Shown: one piece after another, positions 9,721-21,366 of the stretch
How positions within the stretch are numbered: position 1 is the stretch's first letter
Layout of the letters: each line of letters opens with the position of its first letter
Source: Paracentrotus lividus
Lineage: Eukaryota; Echinodermata; Echinoidea; Camarodonta; Echinidae
DNA length: 64,000 nt
NCBI GenBank assembly: GCA_940671915.1
Contig: CALNVZ010003434.1
Span: 19,188,995 to 19,252,994 of the forward strand
Reading direction: 5' to 3'
Made by a program: the position numbers and the translations under genes
The notes under the pieces: generated by a model
The model's database searches: none
What the model was told of the DNA's origin: nothing
The model's input: the letters and a program-made list of their open reading frames with translations, nothing else

Positions 9721-11400
9721 AAATACGAGCGCGAAGCGCGATCAGATTTTTTCCCCCTCTACTTTACGATCAGAAAGCAAAGAATTCTAAGCAATTAGGG
9801 GTATTAATTTTGTTTAGCTCTTCATCAGAATATCATATGAACGCAGGGCGGATCCACCATTCGCCATAGGGGGGGGGGGGGGGCGTGATTTTTTTCACCC
9901 AAATTTCCTTGATCAGCAGTTTGAAAGCTTAGCGCAGGGGGTGGGGTGGCTGTTACAAAATGTATAGGCCTATAAACACTTAATTGACTTATCTTGTTTT
10001 TTGTTTTTATGAACAAGCAAATGTATTAAATCAATAATGCGAGCGCGAAGCGCGAGCCGAAAACTTTTGCTATATTCAACCTGAAAACATTGAATTTTAA
10101 GCGTTCTTTATGCTATGCTCATAAAGGAAATACTTATTTCATTAAACAACAATGCGAGCGCGAAGCGCAGCCGAAAATTTTTGATAATAAATTATTCAAC
10201 CTGAAAACAGTGGATTTTAAGCGTTTTTATGCTTTATAAGGAAGATACAAATTATCTCAATAAACAATGTGACGCGCGAAGTGCGAGCTGACAATTTTAG
10301 ATCAACTAAAACACTGCATTTAAAGTTTGTGTGTGTATGCCTTGTTTTTTTTTAAGAAGATACTTATCTAATTAACAATGCGCAGCGCGAAGCGCGAGCG
10401 CGAAAACTTTTGATAAAATATCAACCTGAAAACAGAGCATTTTTAAAGCGTCTTTTGCTAAGTTTATAAGGAAGATACATATTATCTTATTAAATCAACC
10501 TGAAACAGTGCTTTTTAAGCTTTTTTCTAATGCCATGCCTATAAGAAGATAGTATGCGTAATGTATCTCATTAAATAATGCGAGGCGCGAACGCGAGCGA
10601 ATTTTGTTTTTATATATTAACTTGTAAACATTTAATTTTAATTTTTTTCAAACATACTTTATTTATTGGTTCAAAATAAAGCATGTACAACATAAAAAAA
10701 CACCTAGGCTACTGCCTGCAATTGTAGGACAATACAAGGTTAACATTGATACATAGATAAACAGACATTGAACAATAGATACAATATATACATTAAGAGA
10801 GTTATACAATAGAAATGATTAATTTTGTAGCATATTGACAGTTTCGGAATATTAATATAATTCAGATTTTGATTAATTCATGTTGTATGCTGCTATACGG
10901 TAGTGTGTACATTCTAATAGAAAAGAATTGGAGCAGCTAGGAGAATACCAGTTATCGATTAACAATTGAAAATTTATACTAGTATATATCATTAAAATTT
11001 ATTATACAATAAGTATTATATGTTGTAATAGAAAAGTATTGGAGCAACTAGGAGAATATCAGTGATCGATTAACAATGTGAATTTTTTTTAAAGCTCATA
11101 AAGAAAATACTTGTTCTATTAAACATGCGAGCACGAAGCGCGAGCTGAAAATTTGAGATATGTCAACCTGAAAACAATGCATTTTTTAAGCGTATTTTTT
11201 AACGCCATGCTTATAAAGAAGATACATATTTTATACAATGCGGAGCGCGGAGCACGAGCCGAAATTTTTTTTTGATACATCAACCTGAAAAAAAGTGCAT
11301 TTAAAGGGTTTTGTTATGCTATCTTTATAAAGAAGATACATATATCATTAAATAATGCTAGCGCGAAGCGCGAGCCGAAATTTTTTTATATATTAACTTG
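9721..11400. repeat. ~110-120-bp repeat units with GCGAGCGCGAAGCGCGAGC core
   Basis: The core GCGAGCGCGAAGCGCGAGC or close variants recurs near 9725, 10038, 10150, 10268, 10382, 10580, 11128, 11238 and 11353, each followed by CCGAAAATTTT, a TCAACCTGAAAACA block, TTTTAAGCGT..TTATGC and TAAGGAAGATAC. Spacing is about 110-120 bp where contiguous. An AT-rich segment (10620-11090) interrupts the array and itself has a local duplication (GTATTGGAGCAACTAGGAGAA type words at 10925 and 11035). Confidence 0.8.
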
Positions 11401-12485
11401 AATCATTTTAAGATAAGTTTGGCACCCATAAGACTAGTCTCAGGTCCATTCGGCGCCTACATTTGAGCTCAATCTAGCGTCCTTTAATTTAAGATCGATT
11501 TGGCACCCCTTAACTTCAGGTTAAATCAGCGCCCTTAAGTCTCAGGTCAATTCAACGCCCCTTAAGTTTCAGATCATTTTTGTGCCCCTACATTTGATCT
11601 AAATTTGGCGCCCTTACGTTTAAGATCATTTTGGCGCCCCTCTATGTTTAAGTTCGATTTGGCGCCCCCTAAATTTAAGGTCGATTTTGCGCCCCTAGGT
11701 TTATGGTCGATTTTGCGCCCCTCCTAAATCTAGGGTCGATTTAGCGCCTTTAAGTTTAAGGTCGATTTGGCGCCCCATCTAAGTTTTGTGTCAATTTGGC
11801 GCCCCCACGTTAAGCTCATTTTGGCGCGCCCTCTGATTTTAATTTTGATTTGGCGCCCCCTAAATTTAAGGTGGATTTAGAGCCGCTAAGTTTAAGGTCG
11901 ATTTGGCGTCCCACCTATGTTGAAGGTCAATTGGCGCCCCTATGTTTAAGCTCAATTCGGCACCCCTAAGTTTATTGGCGTTGCTAGTTTACTGTCGATT
12001 TGGCGCCCCCTAAATTTTTTAAGGGCGCCCCCTTCCCCTCTCGCCCTTTTCAATTTGGCACCCTTGCTTAGTTTAAGGTTGATTCGGCGCCCCTAAGTTT
12101 AATATCAATTAGGCCGCCCTCAGCTTCAGGTCAATTTGGCGCCCCCATCTAAGTTTCGGGTCAATTTGGCGCCCCTACGTTTAAGCTCAATTTGGCTCAC
12201 CCGATTTGGCGCCCCCTCTAAATTTAAGGTCGATTTGGCACCCTATAAGTTTAAGTCAATTTGGCGCCTCTTAGTTTACTGTCGATTGGCGCCCCTAAAT
12301 TTAAGGTCGATTTGGCGCCCTAAGTTTAAGGTCAATTTGGCGCCCCTTAGTTTATCTGTCGAATTTGGCGCCCCTAAATTTAAGGTCGATTTGGCGCCCC
12401 CCCCCCCTAATTTTAACGTCGATTGAGCTCCCCTAAGTTTAAGGTCAATTTGGCGCCCCTTAGTTTACTGTCGATTTGGCTCCCT
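11401..12485. repeat. Degenerate ~30-bp tandem array 'aagtttaaggtcgatttggcgcccct'
   Basis: Several dozen diverged units, each with (A/T)AGTTTAAG, GTCGATTTGG, then CGCCCCT. Units vary by a few bases in length and composition. Open frames inside (for example 12136-12426, Pro/Leu/Lys repeats) follow from the array and are not genes. Confidence 0.88.
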
Positions 12486-12536
12486 CCCCCATTTTTTTTT
12501 AAGGGCGCCCCCTTCCCTCTCTCCTTTTCTCCCTTC

Positions 12537-12568
<32 letters not shown>

Positions 12569-12725
12569 TTTTTTTTTCTTCCTTCTCTCTTTTCCCCCTT
12601 TTTCCTTCCTCTTCCCCTTTTTTCCCTTTCTCTTTTTTTTTCTCCTTTTTTTCTTCTTCCTTTTTTTTCTTCCCCTTTTTCTCCCTTTTTCTTCCTCTTT
12701 TCGGGCGCCCCTGGGCGCCCCCGGG
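12486..12725. repeat. CT-rich low-complexity tract
   Basis: Long TC and T runs including a TCTCTC microsatellite at about 12538-12560. Confidence 0.9.
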
Positions 12726-12884
12726 GGGCCGGGCCGTAAAGCCCCCCCAGATATACGCGCTAGCTTATAGATTAGTCCAGGTTTTTAATTGTAATAATCA
12801 AAAAGTTGTTTTTCTTTTATGATACTGATAACATTTATCTTTAGCTCTTTTTGTCTTATTTATTTACTTAACACACAGACAGAT

Positions 12885-14130
12885 CAGGCCCGTAACTAGG
12901 ATTTTACTGGGGGGGGGGGGGGGTTCGAAATCTGAAAAAGTGGACCTTTTTCAAGAAATTTTTTTTTTTCGAGCGCGAGGCTCGAGCCGAAAATTTTGAG
13001 TTAAACTTTGAGTAAACTATGCATTATCATGATTATAGACTCTATTGAGTATCCGCGAGCACGAAACTCAAAACTGGGGTTAATTGTCTATTATAGACCC
13101 TACTTATCGTATCCGTGAGCGCAAAGCGCAAGCTGAAAATTTTAGGAATCTTAATGGCTTTTATTTTTTATTGTTCATTTAGTAATGAATATAAAGGAAG
13201 CGCGAGCACAAAATTTTGAGATCAAAATTGGAGTTAATTAGGCAATATAGAGCCTATTTATTATCCGCGAGATGAAAGTTTTGAGCTAAAAATTGTGCCT
13301 TATAGACTCTTTTTAGGATCCATGTTGAAGATACATAATAATCTTGGCTCATTAATAATCTTTGCTATGAATATTTTGTGGGCTGCAGGCCCCTAGCCCA
13401 CCCCCAATCTAGCCCAAACACAATTACACTAATTCTTTTGACAAGGTTTGTCTCCAGCAGAGGGCACTGGGTCCAACCCTTTTTTATACTTATTGTTTGT
13501 TAATTTTACAGTGCGAGGTCGCATAGGAAAATTTGGGGGTTTAAAAGACATATGAAGTAAAGAAAGGGGCACTTTTTAGTACTGTAAGTGACACTTTTTA
13601 AGAAATTGTCCGTTGGACTTTAAAAGAGTATGAAAGGCTTCTTTTTAGTATAAGAAGGGCATTTTTAAGCTAAGAAAAGAGGCGCGAGTAGAAAGCTTTG
13701 AGCTAGTTTATTGTGCATTATGGACCCTATTTAGTATCCACGAGCGCGAAGCGCGAGCTGAAAATTTGGGGTTTTAAAAGACATAACGGAGTATAAAGGG
13801 GCCCTTTTTATTATTGAAAGTGCCCCTTTTTTTAAACAGAAATTGTCCACGGGACTATTCAAAACTCTGAAAGGCTTCTTTTTAGTATGAAGATGACACT
13901 GTTTTAGTTTAGAAAACAGAAATTTTGGGGTCATGAATAGGGGCACTTTTAGGGTGGATGAAAAAGTTGGGGTCCCTGTGCCCAATCTTCCTTTCTTGTA
14001 TTTCGATTCAAGTAACTGCTGCATTTTTCTGCCAAAAAGTGGGGGTTTAATTTTTTTATTTTTTTTGTCAAGTGGACCCTGCTCGTTCGAACCCCCCGAA
14101 CCCCCCCCCCCCACTGGTTACGGGCCTGCA
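12885..14130. mobile_element. Foldback element with 'caggcccgtaac' termini
   Basis: Left end: CAGGCCCGTAACTAGGATTT then a G run and TTCGAAATCTG; right end: GTTCGAACCCCCCGAACCC, a C run and ACTGGTTACGGGCCTG. These are inverted relative to each other. A shorter relative is at 23719-24093. The interior carries more GCGCGAAGCGCGAG cores (13107 variant, 13740) and AAGGGGCACTTTTTAG repeats. Confidence 0.75.
13454..13468 (+). promoter_or_regulatory. CTCF-like motif in a dispersed repeat
   Basis: CCAGCAGAGGGCACT fits the vertebrate CTCF core consensus CCASYAGRKGGCRSY at every position. It lies in a repeat segment that recurs inverted at about 17740-17940, where the motif is CCAGCAGAGGGTATT. Binding is inference only. 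Confidence 0.4.
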
Positions 14131-14487
14131 GATGGCAATCATTTCGACCTTTTGTTCGAACTTCACCTCTCATTGTGCACGCTGTCCTGATGCCTATTGA
14201 TATAGAACATAGGATGGGGGGTCCGTTGTCCGGACAAAGTCTTAAGCAGATAAAAACATCATCTTTTGCTCTGGATTTTCTCAAAATTTGTGCAGTAATT
14301 TTCAAAAATATTTGTGAATATTTATGCTTTGTTATATTGTCTGATATTATTTTCAATCGATTAATGAAATATTGATAACAAAGCTCCGAAAATTGCCGTC
14401 TTGTCCGGACAAACAACCCGTCCGGACATACATGTACAACAACCGGGTATATATAGAAGATCTCCAATAAATATATTTGTTACTTAC

Positions 14488-14663
14488 GACGCTAACTTTT
14501 CACCGACTTTCGCATCTGGGACTGTCACAAATGCAGCTGTCAATTCCCCGGCTGTATCGGTGCTTGATCCGCTGCTAGTCATCCTGATTTGCGATAATGA
14601 ACGTCCAAAATGTGATGATAAAGGAAGAATATTTGGAAAAACACCTCGCAATATGAAAGACAT
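14488..14663 (-). CDS. CUTA: CUTA exon 1: N-terminus
   Basis: ATG at 14663-14661 begins MSFILRGVFPNILPLSSHFG, a hydrophobic/basic leader that could be a signal or mitochondrial-type presequence, followed by a Ser/Thr-rich linker and GELTAAFVTVPDAKVGEKLA, the first beta strand of CutA1 (human: AAFVTCPNEKVAKEIA). The donor GTAAGT follows ...GCGTC at 14488; TC joins A of exon 2 to make Ser, giving KVGEKLASDIVQQKL. The frame upstream is open to a TAA in the palindrome region and has no other ATG close by, so this ATG is chosen; an internal Met at residue 28 would give a leaderless form. The intron is about 5.3 kb and filled with repeats. Confidence 0.85.
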
Positions 14664-14744
14664 GCAGATGAAGCTTGTGAGACTGGCCAGAATAGGAACA
14701 ATCACTTTCCCATTTCTAATAGCATGCTCAACAAAGAGTCTGGA

Positions 14745-14849
14745 ATTTGGAATCCAGCTAAATATGAGTTATGGAATGCTACGAGACCGCATTTACTGTA
14801 AATGCGGTCTCGTAGCATTCCATAACTCATATTTAGCTGGATTCCAAAT
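14745..14849. repeat. Perfect palindrome: 52-bp arms, 1-nt loop
   Basis: Left arm 14745-14796 and right arm 14798-14849 are exact reverse complements around a single T at 14797. It begins about 80 bp upstream of the CUTA ATG. No other copy is in the window, and there are no arm mismatches. Confidence 0.92.
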
Positions 14850-15639
14850 CATCAGATTTACAGTCTATCTGTAATAATTTGTAAATTTTTATTCTATCAA
14901 CAACAAAAAATTCCAATGAGTTTAAAACAAGCTCCATAAAAAATCATAAAAGACTAGAATTATCTTACTTCTTGGTTTAACATAAAAAAGTGTATCTTCA
15001 GTTATTGCAAGTACAGCGTTCCATAAGACCGCTTGTAGACGTACTTTGCAGACCCAGATTGCGTTATTTACACAGAAACACAGAAAACGTTGTAAAAAAA
15101 ACAAAAAAAAACTGGATTACTTGAAATGATGAAATAACATTATATCTAAAGCTGTATTTTTTCTTAAATTTCTACCAGGGCATCAATATTGTTATTCATT
15201 TCAGACCTGACTCCACAATAGTTATTTAGGTTGAAAGGAAGTTGACTTACAAAGACTAAAGTGCGCACGCTTTCATCTCAAATGGGGAAAGTCCCGAGCT
15301 TGCAAATTCCCATGCCACGCCCACTCCAGACGCATGGTCGAAATATGGTCCCGAATAACAACTGTTGAATCAATCCATTAAAAAAAAAAATTTTTCAATA
15401 GAAACACGCAGATGAATAAAACTTAGGGTTGGGTTTGACGGACCTGTATGAAATAATTATTTACGTCTGAGGCACTGGCGTAAATCCCGGGGGGGATACA
15501 ACCCCTCCCCCCACTTTTCAAGGAGGGGGAATGGCCTGTACAAACATGCCCCCGCTTTTCAAGAGAGAATTGAGAAGAAAAATTACACTAGACTGATAAT
15601 TGTGTTATTGGTGAAAGTATTTCCTTAAAATACCACCTT
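14850..15639. other. Intergenic DNA upstream of CUTA
   Basis: No gene recognised. A G/C-run-rich fragment at 15465-15560 (CACTGGCGTAAATCCCGGGG ... CCCCACTTTTCAAGG) resembles the ends of the G-run foldback family. Confidence 0.35.
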
Positions 15640-17697
15640 ATAGTAAGTTTCAATGGTGATATTTCTTATTTGTGGAACTCTTTGGCCCCAGAAAGTATTC
15701 TTAATTCACTTGGTAACTTACAACCTCTGCTGAATTCTCTTCGTGTCTGTATCTATATGGAGGAAGCTACTTAGAATTTTATGGTCAATAAATTTTAGAA
15801 TTAAGTGCCTGTCAATGTCTTTGGTTCAACAGGTTTATTCGATCTAAATCTAAATCCTATTTTTTTTACGAATCTTGGTTTGATAAAAACATTCTTCCTT
15901 ATCTGATTTATTTAATCCCCTTTCCAGGGCATAAAATTTTTTGAAGAATTAGTATTAGATTTTGGTATTCTTCTGGAGATAGAAGGAAAATTTAACTTCT
16001 TAATCCAAAATATCCCTGAAGCGTGGATAGAGAACTATGATATCGATATTGTTGGTGTTCATGAAACCATTGTTCATAAACTGGTTAAATTCTAAAAAAG
16101 TTCCTAGGATGCATACATCTATCTATATTTGGTTCCCATGTTCCTGAAAAAAGATATGACTTTGGGGCGATAATCTACCTTTACCTGTCAATGTTAACTG
16201 GGACAAATACACAATACTAATTTTTTCTGTACAATTGAAACTAAACTAAGATCCTTTTATTTTAAATTTTTCATAAAGCTATTGCTCTAAATGACTTTCT
16301 TCACAAGATTAAAAGAAGAGATTCACCTAATTGCTCGCTGTGTAATAAAAAGAGGAACAATGGTTCATTTATTTTGTGATTGTGAAAAGGTATCTCCAAT
16401 TTGGCTTGATTTACTAGATACAATATCGCAGAAAAAATGCAAACTTTGCAGTTCAAATGTGTCCAACTTTGAGAAATTCTTGGATTTTTGTGAGATAAGT
16501 TTGTTTCCTATTCTCTTTTTATTACTGAAATACCACATTTATGTTAGTAAGTTTAATAACAAGTTCCAACTTTGCTGTTTTTAAATCCTTTGTTAAGAAA
16601 CAAAAAGAAACTGAATATGTATTAGCTAAAAGAGAAAACAAACTACACATCCATTAAAAAATGGCGTTTTGATGTATACTGTTTCCCTACTTTCTACATT
16701 GGTCGCAATATATAATATAAAATTGTACCTCGATGCCTCAATTCAGTGAATGTATTGTAAGTACATTTTTTGCACTATTATGCTGTACATTGTAGCATAC
16801 ATGTATCCATATTCTATTACTTTTAGTTTTGTTTTTATTCTTTTGAAATGAGTCACATAGTGTTTTAAGATTGATAAAGTTGCATTTATGGTACAGCGAC
16901 ATGATAAAACATGATATATGCAGTACGGCAGTCATCGGGAGGACAGAACCCTATGTATTGTAATGTCGCTCGTGTATATAGATCTTGTTTATCGGTATTC
17001 ATAATTATGTTTCTAGTTCAGGCCACTTAGGTCAGGGTTCTTCTATGGTTGAAAATTTGTCGTGCGTTGATGTTACTTGTGAAGAGAAAAACTCGATGAG
17101 TTGGTGTGCAGTCGGCCTCGTCTTCGACTGAACTTTTACAATTGGTTCAAGGAATTTTAGATTTCAGGTCTTCTCTTGTTTTATTTGACCCATGAAGATC
17201 AGTTTTTGTTTCCCTCTTTTTTTTGGGTGTTTTGTTCTTTTGGTGGTCAAATCATCATGTTTTCCACATGTACGACTTCATGTAGATCGTCCTCAGCGGG
17301 GTTGACTGTATTTCAAACAAAACTTGATCAGTATGTAACTACAGATACGAAGTGGATTTTAACTGTGGGGTGTATTCGGTCTTCGGTGATAAATAAAGGA
17401 CTAGAGCTCGTTCTTGTTTTTCTTTGTTTAAGGGTTATATTTAGGCATTATTATAGGTCCGGTTTACAAGAGGCTTCCTCCTACTTTGTGCTTGGTACTG
17501 TATCTATTATGTCCAATGTACACATTTCCATAAATAGTCTTATTTAAGTTCCTCCTTTTTTTTCTTTATTTTTCTATCAGTTTATTATTTTTATATTATT
17601 GTTGTTGAAACTTTTTTTGTAATTGTTGATACGATGTTTTTGATGACCTGTACTTTGATTTGTTTTTAATGAATAAAACACTTAAATATAAAAATAA
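15640..17697 (+). mobile_element. Degenerate L1-like non-LTR retrotransposon, 3' part
   Basis: Fragments in several frames resemble the post-RT region of L1/Tx1-group ORF2: VKWFNRFI-like text near 15815, SKSKSYFFYESWFDKNI near 15850, NDFLHKIKRRDSPNCSLCNK near 16280 and MVHLFCDCEKVSPIWLDLL near 16360. The CxxC...HLFxDC spacing is the known zinc-knuckle-like motif of this group. Stops and frameshifts abound. The 3' end has AATAAA at about 17670 and an A-rich tail to 17704. Inactive. Confidence 0.65.
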
Positions 17698-17739
17698 AAA
17701 AAAGCGCCCCGTATGTCCTTTAAAACCAACAATTTCCTG

Positions 17740-17945
17740 CGAAAATCGCGTAACAGTTAGTATAAAAAGGTTGGACCTAATACCCTCTGCTGGAGACAAA
17801 CCTTTGGAAAGTGTGCAGTCGACAATCAAAAAGTATTGGTGTGGTTGTATGCGGGCTAGGTTTGGGGTGGGGCCGGGGAGGGGGGGGGGTGGCTTGGGGC
17901 CTGCAAGCCACAAAATTTTCACTACAAAGATTGTGGATCCGTTTT
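17740..17945 (-). repeat. Inverted copy of the 13370-13520 repeat segment
   Basis: Read on the minus strand: TTTGTGGCTTGCAGGCCCC, an AACCTAGCCC block, AGGTTTGTCTCCAGCAGAGG, GGTCCAACCTTTTTATACT. The same order occurs on the plus strand at 13370-13490. Confidence 0.65.
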
Positions 17946-18059
17946 CTAGCGCTATTATCTAACAAAACATGTAAAATGAGTTCATCAATAAACGTGTAAA
18001 CTAATGCTTGACCTAAATGCTTTAAGTTTACGTAAATTTTTGTTTTGTTTTATTTATTC

Positions 18060-18169
18060 TTTATTATTATTATTTTTTTTTTAAATAGTGTCGGTGACAT
18101 TATCCGTCTGATTTTTGCTCTCCTCTTTCTTCGGCCCCCCCCCTCTCTCTCTCTCTCTCTCTTTCCCCT

Positions 18170-18219
<50 letters not shown>

Positions 18220-18310
18220 CCTTCCCCTTATCTCAATTTTCTCTCTCCCTCTCCGTCTTCCACCCCTCTTTTTAACTTTCTCCCCCCCCTCTTTCTCTTT
18301 TACTTTTAAA
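18060..18310. repeat. T-rich and TC microsatellite tract
   Basis: CTCTCTCTCT runs dominate 18141-18222, flanked by T and C runs. Confidence 0.9.
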
Positions 18311-19259
18311 ACTAAGGTTTATACATCAGTTTTGCCCTTTTTTTATTTAGTATGTTTGGATATGTTTCTTGTTTATATTTTCAAACCTCATCTCCAATAA
18401 GTATTTTACCTAGAAGCGATGCGCCCCTTCAAATTCCCTCGTATTTGCAAACCCTTGTGTTGGATAACAAGCAGACAGCTGAAATGGTATTTTGACCACA
18501 TATCCAGGACATATCGGGACAATTGGGGATTTCAAATACATCAACATATTTTACTATTTCTTTAAATGCATGGACTTAAAAGTTGGTGTACGTAGGCCTA
18601 TTTCATACGGTAGATTGGACGAGTGTTTGTCATCTAAACGTAATGGATCCCTTGTTAATGGAGCCCTTTTGCCCCTTCATTTTTAGAGTATGGTAAAGGA
18701 ATAAACACAAGTGCATAAAGTTAAGGTGTAGTTAACATTTGACAAAATAATGACCGCTTTTTCAAAAAGTTGAATTATTATTATAATTTTTTTTTTAATG
18801 TCCACCAATTATACAACATAAAAACAAAATCTTTTTTTACCTCTTTTTTTTTTTTTTTTTTTTTTTCATTCCTGCATATTCCCAATTTAAAGATAAAAAA
18901 TATAGTGCTGTGCAAAAACTACCGCTACTCATTTTCTTAAACATAAATTTCCCGTGAAGCGGTCATCATAGCTTATGAACAAATGCAATAATGTAAACAT
19001 AACCAGAATCTTATAAACCCAACCTAAGATATACTATACAATAAGGTCAGACCTCTGACTAACCGTGGACATTTGATGAAATAGAAAGAAAAAAAAACCT
19101 GCAGCACAAGTCGTATTTACTGGAAGAAATAAATGTAGTGACTAATAAAAAAAAACATTACAAAAAGTGGGCGTTTTACATGAAGCAGCTGCATGTTGGG
19201 CATCGTTAAAATAAAACTTGGTCAATACACGGATTAGAATGTTAACATTTTCATATAAA

Positions 19260-19308
<49 letters not shown>

Positions 19309-21052
19309 AGAGGATGTGATTGTCTATTTTGGAATGAATTTTATGACATTAATTTGAATAATTTTTTTTTCTTTCTTTCTTTTTTTTTGTTGTTGTAATT
19401 TTACACTTTTTGATAAATCAGGACTATCAACTATCGAAACACAACAATAAACCCTGTTTTAAATCAAGTTAAGAAAAATATGTCATCTTCCACCAGTACA
19501 ACGTGCACATTTTATGTTTATACGATTTCATTAACTCTTTATTCACTCGGGCTACTTTATAACATAATATTTTTTTTTTCAAGTGCTATGAATTGAAATT
19601 ATTGTGCGGCGTAAATACTATAGAAATATGATACAATTGTGGTATGTATGTATCATTACGATATGGTAAATCATTTTTGCCGTAAACACATAATCATGAT
19701 AATACACAAGCATGAATAATCCCAATAAAACACGATAATACTCACTTACGGTTGCATCTTACATGCTGTCTTACATTACATCACATTATTTAGCCTCAGT
19801 ACACACAGTACAAGCACCGATAATCTCTATTAAAACTACTTACGGCTGCATCTTACTGTTTAACATAGCATTATATAACAAGAAAAATATTGTAGAAAAT
19901 AAGCACCATCCTCATTATGGTAAACATTAGACATATTGAAAACTTGATTGTCTAACTTTTCCATTTTTTTCTTCTTTTTTTTAAATATAAAAACAATCAA
20001 CATATAACGGAAATGTCAGTTTGGCACAATGATTATGGAATGCTGGTTTTGTATTTCAACATTTCAATTTTCAATATTTCACATTTAAAATAGTTTACTA
20101 TCTTTTTTGTCCTTGAAAACGTTGCATACAGCATAATATATATGCAATTTGATTCATGAAATGCAAACAAAAATACAATTAAATCATTACATGCTTATTG
20201 TCAAACGTAATGTTACCTCATTCGAATTCTATAAATTTGATCTTTAGAAACCAAGCGACAGAGACATAAAATGTAATTTCAATCAGTGCAAACTGCATAG
20301 GACTATACAAGCACCAAATTTAATAAAACGATTTCATGCCATCTTTAAACATTTGTGAAATAAAAATCAACTTCCACATTGGTAAATATATCTACAAAAC
20401 AATAATGATATTGATAGGTTAACCAGTATGACTGTCAAATACAATAATTTTTTTGCAGTTTTATCTCTTTTTAAAAAGTATTAAAAAAAATGGTTTCCTT
20501 TTTTGTTGTTATATTATTGTAACATACAATTATTTCGAATCTGTTTTTCCGTTGCAAATACGATTAACTTATGCCGCAGTCATTTTTCCAATGCGGGCCA
20601 GCGTGTCGGAAACATAGTAGTCATTTTGGTCAGTTTGTACGAAATTAGCTTAAATAAAGGTTGTTTTCAAACGCCTGACGGACCAACAGTTGGAATGTGA
20701 CTGGGGCATATCTTAGGCCCTACGTACTGGATTCGCCATAGTCAATCGTTCATTTTGCGACATGGAGGTTTTCAAACAAAGTGTAATCAAAGTCTGAGCT
20801 GCAAGACTTTGAATCCAGTTTGCATACATTGTTGCTATGTTTGGAAGGTAGCGTCTTTGCCTGACGTAGCAACAACTAATGTTTGGAAACTGGATTCCAA
20901 ATACTGTGGTTTTATTCTTTACAATTTGTTTGAATACCTCGTTATCATGCAAAACTTTAAACGTCTGTGAATATACCCTCCTCTTGAAGGGGGCACCAAG
21001 ATCTCGGTAGGCCCGCATGGAGCTCCTTTCCTGGATGCACCATGGGTAAGCA
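18311..21052. other. AT-rich DNA downstream of the SLC22 stop codon
   Basis: No coding signal. It includes a poly-T run (18843-18866) and a 46-base poly-A (19261-19306). It probably contains the SLC22 3' UTR. At 20640-20990 a segment has inverted-looking words (AATCCAGTTTGCATACATTG against GTTTGGAAACTGGATTCCAA), possibly a decayed foldback. Confidence 0.35.
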
Positions 21053-21191
21053 GGGGGGCATTTCATCAAAGGACTTATCAGACGTTTTATCCGACAAATT
21101 TTCTCTCAGCCAATCAGATGCAAGCATTTCAGTAGCTTATAACAGTTTGTCGGATAAAACGTCCGACAAGTCCTTTCATGAAATGCTCCCC
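21053..21191. mobile_element. ~140-bp foldback MITE, copy A
   Basis: Arms GGGGGCATTTCATCAAAGGA..GACGTTTTATCCGACAAA and TTTGTCGGATAAAACGTCCGACAAGTCCTTTCATGAAATGC are inverted. The interior has CAGCCAATCAGATGCAAGCA and AGTAGCTTATAACA. Copy B, opposite orientation, is at 31514-31657. Confidence 0.85.
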
Positions 21192-21257
21192 TGAAGGGCT
21201 TCTCAGTCGAGTAAAAATTAAAGTTAGCTATGGACGGCAAACTGATTGTTCGATGAT

Positions 21258-21366
21258 TCATACAAGCTTCTCCCCCGTACCATCTTGGGCATCGTCTTTA
21301 TCCGATTTCACCACTCCATTCCCGTTCGGATCGTCGGATAGGGGTATTTCAGTTTTTGCTGGCAAC
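21258..21366 (-). CDS. SLC22 transporter exon 12: cytosolic C-terminal tail and stop
   Basis: The acceptor read on the minus strand is CCAATTTAG; the exon starts G-TTG-CCA and encodes (K)LPAKTEIPLSDDPNGNG VVKSDKDDAQDGTGEKLV then TGA at 21258-21260. The first base completes the Lys codon begun by exon 11 (AA|G). The tail is hydrophilic and acidic, as usual for the variable C-terminus of SLC22 proteins. If exon 11 were not spliced here, its frame would instead stop at TAA 21805-21807; the perfect phase match favours splicing. Confidence 0.7.

Noticed and set aside
9721-12485. Possible CRISPR-like regular repeats
   Set aside because: Units are diverged with no unique equal-length spacers, and the genome is eukaryotic.
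12136-12770. Open frames of 96 and 115 residues rich in Lys/Leu/Ala/Pro or Phe/Ser
   Set aside because: They are translations of the 30-bp array and the CT tract; no independent coding evidence.
13949-14467. 172-residue minus-strand frame
   Set aside because: Spans a foldback element and intron DNA just downstream of CUTA exon 1; no similarity recognised, and the overlapping frame at 13731-14114 is equally open.
14401-14874. 157-residue plus-strand frame
   Set aside because: Antisense shadow of CUTA exon 1 extended through the palindrome.
17176-17547. 123-residue plus-strand frame in the L1-like relic
   Set aside because: Probably untranslated 3' part or chance frame; no known domain seen.
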